Assembly: GCA_001942045.1 (NCBI GenBank) | Contig: MSTD01000021.1 | Location: forward strand, 29,011 to 93,010 | Origin: Mycolicibacterium porcinum | GTDB taxonomy: Bacteria; Actinomycetota; Actinomycetes; Mycobacteriales; Mycobacteriaceae | Direction: 5' to 3' | Length of the DNA: 64,000 nucleotides | Part shown: in pieces, positions 1-7,898 of the stretch | Layout: the number at the start of each line of letters is the position of its first letter | How positions within the stretch are numbered: position 1 is the stretch's first letter | Position numbers and translations under genes: made by a program | The notes under the pieces: model-generated | What the model was told of the DNA's origin: nothing | Database searches by the model: none | The model's input: only the letters and a program-made list of their open reading frames with translations

Positions 1-253
1 GGAGAATGTCGCGCCGGCGAAGGGCGCCCCGGGGGTCCCGGCCGGCGCGCCGGGTGCTCCCGGCTCGGCCGGTGGCATGGGCGGCGGCATGGGTGGCATG
101 GGCGGCGGCCACGGTCAGGGTGGCCAGGGCAAAGAGAAGCGACGCGATGGCAAGTTAGCGCCGGACGAGGAGCTCTATGTCGAAGACCGCGCGTGGACCG
201 AGGCGGTTATCGGTAATCGTCGGCGCGCCGATGTGAAGGACCCCAAGAAGTAG
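1..253 (+). CDS. espB: EspB, ESX-1 secreted protein, C-terminal end only (5' truncated by window edge)
   Basis: The frame beginning at base 2 is open and stops with TAG at 251-253, giving the last 83 residues of a protein whose start lies outside the window. The visible part is a low-complexity Ala/Pro/Gly stretch, then Gly-Met-rich repeats (GGGMGGMGGG), then a charged tail containing EDRAWTEAVIGNRRR. From memory, that tail closely matches the C-terminus of mycobacterial EspB, the ESX-1 substrate whose C-terminal region is trimmed by MycP1. The gene lies on the + strand and faces espL, eccE1 and mycP1. In M. tuberculosis espB is on the same strand as eccE1, so the local order differs here. 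Identity rests on the tail motif alone. Confidence 0.8.
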   Translation, partial: ENVAPAKGAPGVPAGAPGAPGSAGGMGGGMGGMGGGHGQGGQGKEKRRDGKLAPDEELYVEDRAWTEAVIGNRRRADVKDPKK

Positions 254-264
254 GTCGGAAATGG

Positions 265-301
265 ATTCGCCGGCGACACGAAAACCGTGTCGCCGGCGAA
301 T
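265..301. terminator. Bidirectional hairpin terminator between espB and espL
   Basis: A perfect 16-bp stem (265-280 with 286-301, arm ATTCGCCGGCGACACG) closes a 5-nt AAAAC loop and is followed on the + strand by TCGTTTC. It starts 11 nt after the espB stop codon and lies between two convergent genes, so it probably terminates transcription from both sides. Confidence 0.8.
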
Positions 302-327
302 TCGTTTCTACGCCAGGTGGTTCAGAC

Positions 328-666
328 CTAGCTCGGTTGTGGCCCGTCCGCAGTCAGTTCTGCGACCATCGCGTCGAGCCGTTCGCGGTCTGCCTCGATG
401 GATGCAGTGGCGGCGGCTGTTGCTTTCTGGATTGCCTCGTTGAGTCGCTGCTGGACTACGGGTGCCCCCAGCCTCAACAAGCCATCTCTGATGTACACGT
501 CCTGCAGTTGGTGATGACCGTTGAGCGTCACCTCCACCGTCTCGGCTTCGTCTGTCGCCGTGAATGTCTCGGTGTTCATCTTGTGCAGTTGATCGTCCAT
601 GAGCGACTGCAACTGTTGGGCCTGACGCAGGACCGCAGCGACCTGTGGGTGAATTTCGTCGGTCAT
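328..666 (-). CDS. espL: EspL, YbaB/EbfC-like ESX-1 associated protein
   Basis: Encodes a 112-aa acidic, helical protein of the YbaB/EbfC type, close to the length I recall for EspL (Rv3880c). An N-terminal helix rich in Gln and Leu is followed by a beta-rich segment (TVEVTLNGHHQLQDVYI) and a C-terminal Ala-rich helix, the usual EbfC order. It precedes eccE1 and mycP1 in map order but is the last gene of the minus-strand mycP1-eccE1-espL set, 72 nt after eccE1. In ESX-1 systems EspL is a cytosolic factor that supports stability or secretion of other Esp proteins (family knowledge). The start is the ATG at 666. A longer overlapping reading frame was rejected as a shadow. Confidence 0.8.
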   Translation of the reverse strand: MTDEIHPQVAAVLRQAQQLQSLMDDQLHKMNTETFTATDEAETVEVTLNGHHQLQDVYIRDGLLRLGAPVVQQRLNEAIQKATAAATASIEADRERLDAMVAELTADGPQPS

Positions 667-738
667 GTCGACCTCTGATCATCTGCCATAGCTATTCCTC
701 CCGACCCTTCTGGGACCCCTCTCCCAGGAAGCTTGATG

Positions 739-2136
739 TCACTGCTCCAGCGCCATCTGATACCGGCTCTCCTCACGCGGGTTGATCAGCGTGATGGGCA
801 GCTGCCGGTGGCGTGGTGTGTCAATGAAGTTGGGCCGCATGATCACTCGGCCGACGCCCTGATGCGGACCCAGGTAGGTCGTGGCGTTCGGCCAGACCAC
901 ACGCGGTACGCGGCCGACTCGGCCGTTGATCATCGTGGCGAATTCGCGGAACTGCGGCCCTAGGGTCACCACTGCGCCGGAAGCCGCCGACCGGATCACG
1001 AACTGAGTGAACAGCCGGGCGTCGCCGAGGTTGATGCTGACGTCAACGTTGTCGAACGGCATGTACACCGGATAGCGGTCGGACGTCTCACCGACGAGTA
1101 CTCCAGCCGAGCCGATCGGCAGGTCGTAGTGCTTGTCGGTCACCGGGCTGATGCCCTGCAGGGCCGCGCGTTGCCCGCCGTACAGGCAGGAAAACCCGCG
1201 CGGCGTAGTGGGGTTCGACAATGTGGTGAGCAGGACCGTGGTGGTCGGGGCCGCGCCTGGGCTCAGTCGGACCCGGGTGGTGGTGTGGTCGGCGCGTGCC
1301 GACCACCAGACATCCGGACCACCGGGAGCGTTGTAGGCCGCGGTGAAGGTACTGCGGCCCTTGATAACCGACCAGGTTTCCTTCTCGAAGCTGATCTCGG
1401 TGGCCTTGTCGAAATCGTCGAAACTACGCGAGCAACGCGCGTCAATCCCGTTGCTGGCCAATTGATCCGCGATTCGAGTCGTCGAGGCCACCAGGTATCG
1501 GGCCAGCCCGGACACCCCGCTGTCGCGGCGCTGGGCCGAACGTCGGGTCTTCTCCGGGTCTGCGCGCATCACGATCCAGGTCCGCCGATTCGCCGGCGCC
1601 GGGTACGGACCCACCACCTGTTCATAGAGTGCGACGAGACTCGCCGGCGCGGTCTTTCCGACGCGGTAACCGGCGGACACGACGTCGGCTTCCAGGTCGG
1701 GGCAATGCGCCTCGATGAGCTTCTCGACGAGCTTGGTGCTGACGGTGTCATCGGTGACGGCTTCGCCGTTGACGATTACTGTCGGGGTGAAAGGCCTTGG
1801 CACCAGCTCGATCACGGCGACCAGGTGATCGCCCTGCCACCGTACGGCGACGTGATCGCCGGGCATCACGGTCGCGCCGACCGCAGGCTCGGAGGCCACG
1901 TCGGGAGTGCTGCGGTGTCGGCGTCGCCAGGAGAAGACCGCCCTCACCCAGCCGGTGAGACGGTAGCCACGGATGGTCAGCACCGAGAAGATCGCGATCA
2001 GCACCGACAGCGTGATACCCAGCCACAGCAGGTTGAAGTGCATGCACACCGCGATGCACGCCGGGATCAGGGTGGCCGCCCAAATGGCGTGACCGGTGGT
2101 GAAGCGGAAACCGAAAGTACGCCGCAGGAAGTTCAT
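739..2136 (-). CDS. eccE1: EccE1, ESX-1 type VII secretion membrane component
   Basis: A 465-aa protein with two N-terminal membrane segments (about residues 10-30 and 33-52, the second containing LLWLGITLSVLIAIF), then a basic linker and a large periplasm-facing domain. This is the EccE layout and close to the length of the M. tuberculosis protein (about 462 aa). EccE sits at the periphery of the EccBCDE membrane complex. The frame is open upstream to 2313, but ATG 2136 was chosen because it overlaps the mycP1 stop as ATGA and gives the family length. The position directly after mycP1 repeats the Rv3883c-Rv3882c order, so the two are probably cotranscribed and translationally coupled. Confidence 0.9.
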   Translation of the reverse strand: MNFLRRTFGFRFTTGHAIWAATLIPACIAVCMHFNLLWLGITLSVLIAIFSVLTIRGYRLTGWVRAVFSWRRRHRSTPDVASEPAVGATVMPGDHVAVRWQGDHLVAVIELVPRPFTPTVIVNGEAVTDDTVSTKLVEKLIEAHCPDLEADVVSAGYRVGKTAPASLVALYEQVVGPYPAPANRRTWIVMRADPEKTRRSAQRRDSGVSGLARYLVASTTRIADQLASNGIDARCSRSFDDFDKATEISFEKETWSVIKGRSTFTAAYNAPGGPDVWWSARADHTTTRVRLSPGAAPTTTVLLTTLSNPTTPRGFSCLYGGQRAALQGISPVTDKHYDLPIGSAGVLVGETSDRYPVYMPFDNVDVSINLGDARLFTQFVIRSAASGAVVTLGPQFREFATMINGRVGRVPRVVWPNATTYLGPHQGVGRVIMRPNFIDTPRHRQLPITLINPREESRYQMALEQ

Positions 2137-3482
2137 GGGCGGCGCCGTAACGCGCGTCGGGTCATGGCGGCTATCCCGAGAATCAGCACCAGCGCGCCAC
2201 CCGCAACCACCACGCCGGTGATCGGGCCACGGTCTGGCGGCGGGATGTACACGGGTGGGGGAACTTCCTTGACGCGGAACGGCGCCTTTGCCGGGCCCTC
2301 GGGGATCTCCCACGTCAGTGCGGCCACCGGATCGACCACGCCGGCACCGACGTAGTTGTCGACGCCGCCGCCGGGATGCCGCGCGGTGGCGGTGATCCGG
2401 TTGATCACCTGTGCCGGAGTCAGATCCGGGAAGCGCTGCTTGACGAGCGCGGCCAGACCGGAGACGAACGCCGCGGAGAATGACGTGCCGTTCAGCGGCA
2501 CCGGGCCGTCCTCACCTGGGGTGGCGTTGATCGGTTGGCCCTCGTACCCGAGTGCGACGAGATTCTCGCCCGGAGCCGCCGCGCCCAACCAGGGGCCCGA
2601 CATCGAGAAGTTGCTCGGCTGACCGTTCTGGCCGATGCTGCCGACGGTGAGCACCAGCGGGTCGTACCAGGCGGGGCTGACGATCGTCTGCACGCCTTTC
2701 CATCCGCGAGCATCCGCGGGGACGGATGCGTCCGGCGGCGGGTTCTGTGTGCAGTCTTGTCCGGTGTTGCCGGCGGCCACCACGATGACCGCACCCTTGA
2801 CATTGACGGCGTAGTTGATGGCGGCGCCCAGGCTGGACTCGTCGATACGGCGGGTCACCTTGTAGCAGGCGGCCTCGCTGATGTTGATCACCTGCGCACC
2901 CAGGTTCGCCGCGTGTACCACGGATCGGGCGAGGCTTCGGATCGAGCCCGCGGTCTGGGTGGTGTTCGGATCGTTGGGATCCTGGCGTGCGCCCTTGGGC
3001 TGGAACGCCACCGACGTCTGACGCAGCGAAATCAGTCGTGCATCGGGGGCTACGCCGACGAATCCGTCAGTGGGGGCGGGGCGCCCGGCGATGATCGACG
3101 CGGTCAGGGTTCCGTGGGAGTCGCAGTCGGACATCCCGTTGCCGCCGGCGTCGACGAAATCACCGCCCGGTTCGGCCGGCACGCGGGGCGAGCCGTTGAC
3201 TCCCGTGTCGATGACCGCGACAGTTACGCCGGCACCGGTTGCGAACTTCTGCGCCTCGGCCAACTTCAGATAGTCGGCCGCCCACGGTTTGTCGGCGAAG
3301 TTCGAATTAGGCATGACCGTAGGCGCGGCGCAGATCTTGCGTTGCTCCATCGGCTGGTCCGGGCCCGTTTCATCAGGTGGAACGGCCGCGGCGTCAATCG
3401 CCGGCGGGTCGATCGCAAACGCCGGCGGCGCACTGAACAGTGCCAACAAAACTGCCAGCAGCAATACGGCTAAGCGCTGCAC
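2133..3482 (-). CDS. mycP1: MycP1, mycosin subtilisin-like serine protease of ESX-1
   Basis: A 449-aa mycosin. A signal peptide (residues 1-23, ending APPAFA) precedes a subtilisin catalytic domain with Asp92 (VAVIDTGVN), His123 (DSHGTL), the oxyanion region AAGN and Ser334 (NGTSFSAAF). A Pro-rich linker leads to a C-terminal membrane helix (about 420-441) and a basic RRALRRRP tail. Mycosins are anchored with the protease domain outside the inner membrane, cap and stabilise the ESX complex, and MycP1 cleaves EspB (family knowledge). All catalytic residues are present. The gene heads the minus-strand mycP1-eccE1-espL set. The 284 bp upstream (3483-3766) contain no convincing gene. Confidence 0.93.
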   Translation of the reverse strand: MQRLAVLLLAVLLALFSAPPAFAIDPPAIDAAAVPPDETGPDQPMEQRKICAAPTVMPNSNFADKPWAADYLKLAEAQKFATGAGVTVAVIDTGVNGSPRVPAEPGGDFVDAGGNGMSDCDSHGTLTASIIAGRPAPTDGFVGVAPDARLISLRQTSVAFQPKGARQDPNDPNTTQTAGSIRSLARSVVHAANLGAQVINISEAACYKVTRRIDESSLGAAINYAVNVKGAVIVVAAGNTGQDCTQNPPPDASVPADARGWKGVQTIVSPAWYDPLVLTVGSIGQNGQPSNFSMSGPWLGAAAPGENLVALGYEGQPINATPGEDGPVPLNGTSFSAAFVSGLAALVKQRFPDLTPAQVINRITATARHPGGGVDNYVGAGVVDPVAALTWEIPEGPAKAPFRVKEVPPPVYIPPPDRGPITGVVVAGGALVLILGIAAMTRRALRRRP

Positions 3483-3766
3483 GCCTCACACTCCCCCAAA
3501 GACATCGGACATGTTTGCAGTGTGCTGACGCACTTTCAGCAAACAATATCCGGCCTGCTCGACAATGCATCTTCTCACTTCAAGCCGTCCGGCTATTTGC
3601 ACGCAGGCAATCATAAGGGTGCCCAGGTGAGGCCGATAACGCTTTGTGCCCGCAGTGAGTGTTGCACCTCGCAACGCCGGCTCATCATCGGGTTCCCGCA
3701 GCCACGAATTTGGTACCCGGGTAGCCGGCGCGCGGACCGCCACACAGGCCGCGCAGCCGCGACGCC

Positions 3767-4024
3767 TTACGCGTCCAAGTCTTGTTCCACCAACCCCGCC
3801 ACAGTCGCTAATGCATCGGCATCGTCGGATTCCACGGTCACCTGGGCTCCCTTGCCGGCCCCCAGCGTCATGATCATCAGGGCCGAGCCGGCGTCGACGG
3901 GCTCGCCGCCGTCCATGGACAGGGTGACCGGTACACCGGCGTTGACGACGGCTTCGGCGATGATCGCGGCGGGACGGGCGTGCAGGCCGATGGCCGAACC
4001 GACGGTGACAGTCTTGCTGGGCAT
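3767..4024 (-). CDS. ptsH: HPr phosphocarrier protein of the PTS
   Basis: An 85-aa HPr. The phosphorylation site His15 lies in GLHARPA, and Ser47 in GSALMIMTLG aligns with the regulatory Ser46 of Firmicutes HPr. HPr accepts phosphate from enzyme I (PtsI, encoded divergently at 7899) and passes it to the EIIA domain of FruA. It is the last gene of the fruR-fruK-fruA-ptsH unit, 21 nt downstream of fruA, with an AAAGGAGA ribosome binding site just before its ATG. The length is normal. Whether the serine is used is unknown, because HPr kinase is not typical of actinobacteria. Confidence 0.95.
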   Translation of the reverse strand: MPSKTVTVGSAIGLHARPAAIIAEAVVNAGVPVTLSMDGGEPVDAGSALMIMTLGAGKGAQVTVESDDADALATVAGLVEQDLDA

Positions 4025-4045
4025 GGTTTCTCCTTTGGGTTGTGA

Positions 4046-6067
4046 CTAGGTGGTGGCCAGCGCCGGTGTTTCCGGCGTGGTGACAGCTGGTTTGGCGAAT
4101 TGTTTGGCCGTGATGACGGCCAGGGCGGCGATGACGGTGCCGGCCGCGAGGGCGACCAGGAACCACAGCAGGTTGCCGATCGCGAAGAACACGAAGATGC
4201 CTCCGTGCGGCGCTTTGAGCGTGACGTCGAACGCCATGACCATGCCGCCGGTCACAGCGCCGCCGAGCATCATCGACGGGATCACCCGCAGCGGGTCCGC
4301 CGCGGCGAACGGGATGGCACCTTCGGAGATGAAGGACGCTCCGAGAAGCCATGCGGCACGGCCATTCTCGCGCTCAGGTTCGGTGAAAAGCCCGGGCCGC
4401 AGCGTCGACGCGAGCGCCATGGCAAGTGGTGGCACCATCCCGGCGGCCATCACCGCGGCCATGATCCGCAGGGTGGCGGGGTCGGCGACGTTGAGGCCTG
4501 CGGTGGCAAATGCGTATGCCGCCTTGTTGACCGGACCGCCGAGGTCGAAGCACATCATCAAGCCCAGGATCACGCCGAGCACCACGACGGAGGTCCCGGT
4601 CATGCCGCTGAGCCAGTTGGTCAGGCCGGTGGTCAGCGCGGCGAGCGGACGTCCGAGCAGCAGGAACATCAGCAGGCCGACGATCAGCGAGGCCCCGAGC
4701 GGGATCACCACCACGGGCATCAGTCCTCGGAACCACTGCGGCACTTTGAACGAGCTGATCCACTGTGCGGCGAACCCGGCGATCAGGCCGCCGACGATAC
4801 CGCCGATGAACCCTCCGCCCACGAACACGGCGACGGCTCCCGCGGTGAAACCCGGTGCGATACCGGGCCGGTCGGCGATCGCAAAAGAGATGTAGCCGGC
4901 CAGGGCAGGCACCAGGAACATGAAGGCCAGGCCGCCGAGCGTGAACAGCACCGCTCCGAGGTACTGCGTGAGCCCACCGGGCGGCAGGTCGGCCAGCGTG
5001 TTGGTGACGGCGATGTGGTGGCCCAGCGAGTTCATGCCGTAGGACAGCGGCTCTGCGCCGTCCGGGGTATTGCCGATGTCGTACCCGGCGAACAGGAAGC
5101 CCAGCGCGATGAGCAGGCCGCCGGCCGCGACGAACGGGATCATGTAGCTCACGCCGGTGAGCAGGACCTGCCGAATCCGCGTGCCCCAGCCGACGTCGCC
5201 CGATGCGGCGGGAGCAGCCTCGACCGCAGAACCGCTCACCCGCGGGGCGTTGGGATCGCTTGCCGCACTGACGGCTTCGGAGATCATGGTGTCAGGTTCG
5301 TTGATGGCGCGTTTGACCCCGGAGGCGATGACGGGCTTGCCGGCGAAGCGTTGCTTGTCCTTGACCCCGACGTCGGTGGCGAAGATTACGGCATCTGCCG
5401 CGGCGATGGTCGCCGCCGACAGCGGGGTGCTGCCGGATGAGCCCTGAGTCTCGACGGTCAGCTCCACCCCCGCGGTCTCGGCGGCCTGCTTGAGCGCGTC
5501 GGCGGCCATGTAGGTGTGGGCGATACCGGTGGGGCAGGCCGTGATCGCCACGATCGACACCGCCTTGGCGGGCTCAGGCTCAGAAGCAGCAGGGGGCTCA
5601 ACTACAGCAGGAGCCGGGTTCACCACCCCGTCGACGAGCGTCACCACCTCGGAGACGCTGCCGGCGTCCCGCAGCGAGGCCACGAAGTCCTTGCGGACCA
5701 GTGCCCGGGCCAGGCTCGACAGCAGCTTCATGTGTTCGGCCCCACCGGATTCCGGCGCGGCGATCAGGAACACCAGGTCGGCCGGACCGTCGGGGGCGCC
5801 GAAGTCGACTTTCGGGGACAGCCGGGCGAACCCGATCGTCGGGGTATCGACGAAGGGGGAGCGGCAGTGCGGAATCGCGATCCCGCCGGGTAGCCCGGTG
5901 GCCGACTGGGCCTCGCGCGCCATCGCAGCGCCCACCAGGCCGTCGGTATCGCTGGTGCGGCCCGCCTCGGCGAGTGCGCCGACCAGCCGCGTGATCACGG
6001 CTTCCTTGTCACCGCCCGCGTCGACATCGAGCAGGACCAGACCGGGGGTGATGATCGGTTGAGTCAT
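4046..6067 (-). CDS. fruA: Fructose-specific PTS EIIABC permease
   Basis: A 673-aa single-chain fructose EII. Residues 1-150 are the EIIA domain with His67 (GIAIPHCRSP). A Pro/Glu-rich linker leads to EIIB (about 170-265) with Cys178 (ITACPTGIAHTYMAAD). Residues from about 290 to the end are the multi-spanning EIIC membrane domain, ending in a short polar tail. It imports D-fructose and delivers fructose 1-phosphate, the substrate of the FruK encoded immediately upstream. Its start overlaps the fruK stop as ATGA, which indicates translational coupling. The domain order A-B-C and the length are normal for actinobacterial FruA. Confidence 0.95.
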   Translation of the reverse strand: MTQPIITPGLVLLDVDAGGDKEAVITRLVGALAEAGRTSDTDGLVGAAMAREAQSATGLPGGIAIPHCRSPFVDTPTIGFARLSPKVDFGAPDGPADLVFLIAAPESGGAEHMKLLSSLARALVRKDFVASLRDAGSVSEVVTLVDGVVNPAPAVVEPPAASEPEPAKAVSIVAITACPTGIAHTYMAADALKQAAETAGVELTVETQGSSGSTPLSAATIAAADAVIFATDVGVKDKQRFAGKPVIASGVKRAINEPDTMISEAVSAASDPNAPRVSGSAVEAAPAASGDVGWGTRIRQVLLTGVSYMIPFVAAGGLLIALGFLFAGYDIGNTPDGAEPLSYGMNSLGHHIAVTNTLADLPPGGLTQYLGAVLFTLGGLAFMFLVPALAGYISFAIADRPGIAPGFTAGAVAVFVGGGFIGGIVGGLIAGFAAQWISSFKVPQWFRGLMPVVVIPLGASLIVGLLMFLLLGRPLAALTTGLTNWLSGMTGTSVVVLGVILGLMMCFDLGGPVNKAAYAFATAGLNVADPATLRIMAAVMAAGMVPPLAMALASTLRPGLFTEPERENGRAAWLLGASFISEGAIPFAAADPLRVIPSMMLGGAVTGGMVMAFDVTLKAPHGGIFVFFAIGNLLWFLVALAAGTVIAALAVITAKQFAKPAVTTPETPALATT

Positions 6068-7032
6068 AGCGGCACCTTCAAGGAGTGGGTACGGACAGCG
6101 TCGAGGTCGAGTTGGGCCGGGCCGGGCAGGGCGGATCCGGGTAGTGCCGCCGCGGCGCTGCCATATGCGACGGCCATCTGCAGTCGCTGTGGGGCGTCGG
6201 CACCGGCGACGACGGCGCGCAGGTAGCCGGCCAACGAGGAGTCGCCTGCGCCGACGGTGCTGCGGGGCACGATCGGCGGCGGTGTCGCGAGCCAGGCGCC
6301 CGAACCATCGACCAACACGGCGCCGGCAGCGCCGAGAGTGGCCAGTACGGCGCCGACGCCACGTGACACCAGCTGACGAGAGGCGGTCACCACGCCAGAC
6401 ATATCGCCTTGGGCGGCAGCGACTTCCAGGTCGGCGGCCGGTAGCCCGGCCAAGTCGGCGAGTTCTTCGGCGTTGGGCTTGATCAAGTCGGGCGCGGCGA
6501 CTTCGAATGCGGCGGCCAGCGCTGCCAACGGTGCTTCGGAGGTATCGACGGCCACCCGGCAGTCCAGGGGCGCCAGCAGCGACACCACCTGTGCATACCA
6601 GTCGAGCGGCACTCCGGGCGGCAGCGATCCGGAGAGCACCACCCAGGACGCGCCCTGGGCCTTGGTCAGCACGCAGCGGGTCAGCGCCTCCAGCGCGTCG
6701 GCGTCCACCACGGCTCCGCGCTCGTTGAGTTTGGTTGTGGTGCCGTCGGATTCGGTGATGGCCAGGTTGGTGCGGACGGGGCCCGCCATGGGGACGCCGG
6801 TGAACGGAACCGAAATCGCCCGCAGCCCGCTCAGCAGGGGATCGGAGTCGGCGGCGGGCAGAATGGCCTCGACTGCGACGCCGGCCAAGGTGAGCGCGCG
6901 GGCGACGTTGATGCCCTTGCCGCCGGGTTCGACGGTGACGGAGTCGACGCGTTGCACCGCTCCACGGATCAACGGCGAACTCAGCGTGACCGTGCGGTCG
7001 AGGCTGGGGTTGGGGGTGACGGTGATGATCAT
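6064..7032 (-). CDS. fruK: 1-phosphofructokinase
   Basis: A 322-aa PfkB-family kinase that phosphorylates fructose 1-phosphate to fructose 1,6-bisphosphate, linking FruA uptake to glycolysis. The N-terminus (IITVTPNPSLDRTV) and the GGKGINVARAL motif are typical of FruK. The C-terminal PfkB signature contains the catalytic Asp in TVGAGDSSLAGYL. It overlaps both neighbours by 4 nt (fruR upstream, fruA downstream), so the three genes look translationally coupled. Nothing is missing. Confidence 0.94.
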   Translation of the reverse strand: MIITVTPNPSLDRTVTLSSPLIRGAVQRVDSVTVEPGGKGINVARALTLAGVAVEAILPAADSDPLLSGLRAISVPFTGVPMAGPVRTNLAITESDGTTTKLNERGAVVDADALEALTRCVLTKAQGASWVVLSGSLPPGVPLDWYAQVVSLLAPLDCRVAVDTSEAPLAALAAAFEVAAPDLIKPNAEELADLAGLPAADLEVAAAQGDMSGVVTASRQLVSRGVGAVLATLGAAGAVLVDGSGAWLATPPPIVPRSTVGAGDSSLAGYLRAVVAGADAPQRLQMAVAYGSAAAALPGSALPGPAQLDLDAVRTHSLKVPL

Positions 7033-7796
7033 GCGGTCACCACCTCGACGCCGTGCCCGGTGAGCAGTGCGCGGTCGTCATCGGAGATCTCGCTGTCGGT
7101 GATCAGGGTGTCCACGCTGTCGATGGGGGCGAAGCTGACGAAGTCCTCTTGGCCGACCTTCGTTGAGTCTGCAACCACCACAACGTAATTCGCGGCCTGC
7201 ACCATGGCCCGCTTGACGGCGGCTTCCTCGGTGTCCGGGGTGGAGAGTCCGTGCCGGACACTGAGGGCGTTGGTGCCGATGAACGCGATGTCGACCCGCA
7301 GGGTCTCGAGGACGCGCAGCACCTGCTCGCCGACGGCGGCCTGGGTGAGGCCGCGGACCCGGCCGCCGAGCAGCTGCAGGGTGACGGTCGGCATGGTGGC
7401 GAGGAGCCCGGCGATCGGCACGGAGTTGGTCACCACAGTGAGGTCGCGATCCGTCGGGGTCTGGGCGGCGACGCGGGCGGTGGTCGTCCCGGCGTCCATC
7501 AGCACGCTGGCCCCGGTGAGGGGGAAGAAGTCGACGGCGGCTGCGGCGATGGCGTCTTTCTGCGCGGCGCGGGTGGTGTCCCGCTCGCCGACGCCGGCCT
7601 CCACGAGGTGCAGTGTCCGGGCCGGTACGGCTCCGCCATGGACGCGGCGGACGACGCCCGCCTTGTCGAGCACCGCCAGGTCGCGGCGGACGGTCTCGGT
7701 GGTGACGTCGTATGTCTGCGCCAGCTCGGCGACTGAGGCGCGGCCCCTGCTCATGACCAGCGCGGCGATGGCCTGCTGGCGCTCCTCGGCGTACAT
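7029..7796 (-). CDS. fruR: DeoR-family repressor of the fructose PTS operon (FruR-type)
   Basis: A 255-aa DeoR regulator. The N-terminal winged helix (about residues 5-57, SVAELAQTYDVTTETVRRDL) is followed by the DeoR sugar-phosphate sensor domain with MDAGTTTARVAAQ and the closing VVVADSTKVG. It is the first gene of the minus-strand PTS operon and is divergent from ptsI. The likely ligand is fructose 1-phosphate or fructose 1,6-bisphosphate, inferred from context. A GGAGG sequence lies 3 nt before the ATG at 7796. It probably controls both directions through the shared intergenic region, which holds direct repeats and a dyad. Confidence 0.9.
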   Translation of the reverse strand: MYAEERQQAIAALVMSRGRASVAELAQTYDVTTETVRRDLAVLDKAGVVRRVHGGAVPARTLHLVEAGVGERDTTRAAQKDAIAAAAVDFFPLTGASVLMDAGTTTARVAAQTPTDRDLTVVTNSVPIAGLLATMPTVTLQLLGGRVRGLTQAAVGEQVLRVLETLRVDIAFIGTNALSVRHGLSTPDTEEAAVKRAMVQAANYVVVVADSTKVGQEDFVSFAPIDSVDTLITDSEISDDDRALLTGHGVEVVTA

Positions 7797-7830
7797 GAGC
7801 CTCCGTTTGTGTGGGTTAGAGCCCGATCGA

Positions 7831-7876
7831 ATGTTGGTATATGTTGTTTTACGCTTGGCTGTGTTGACTTGTCAAC
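7831..7876. promoter_or_regulatory. Candidate FruR operators in the fruR-ptsI intergenic region
   Basis: Two direct repeats ATGTTG lie at 7831-7836 and 7841-7846, exactly 10 bp apart. A perfect dyad GTTGAC-TT-GTCAAC lies at 7863-7876 and overlaps the -35 box of the ptsI promoter. DeoR repressors commonly bind repeated short T/G-rich motifs. Assignment to FruR is inference from position. Confidence 0.5.
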
Positions 7877-7891
7877 GCTTTCTTGTAATCT
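7864..7891 (+). promoter_or_regulatory. Leaderless promoter of ptsI
   Basis: The -35 box TTGACT (7864-7869), a 16-bp spacer and the -10 box TAATCT (7886-7891) end 7 nt before the ATG at 7899. No Shine-Dalgarno sequence precedes that ATG, so the transcript is expected to start at or next to the start codon. Confidence 0.65.
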
Positions 7892-7898
7892 GTCTCAC

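Noticed and set aside
61-115. Tandem GGC-ATG-GGC repeats that look like a short repeat array
   Set aside because: They encode the Gly-Met-rich tail of EspB and are coding low complexity, not a CRISPR or regulatory repeat.
2137-2313. 59-residue N-terminal extension of eccE1
   Set aside because: It is antisense-free but overlaps mycP1, has no family counterpart, and ATG 2136 gives the ATGA coupling and normal length.
3483-3766. Possible gene in the gap between mycP1 and ptsH
   Set aside because: Frames are short or shadow-like and carry no ribosome binding site or recognisable motif.
4100-5440. Long plus-strand open frame antisense to fruA
   Set aside because: Its composition (Arg, His, Gly, Gln runs) is that of a high-GC shadow frame; fruA on the other strand has all PTS motifs.
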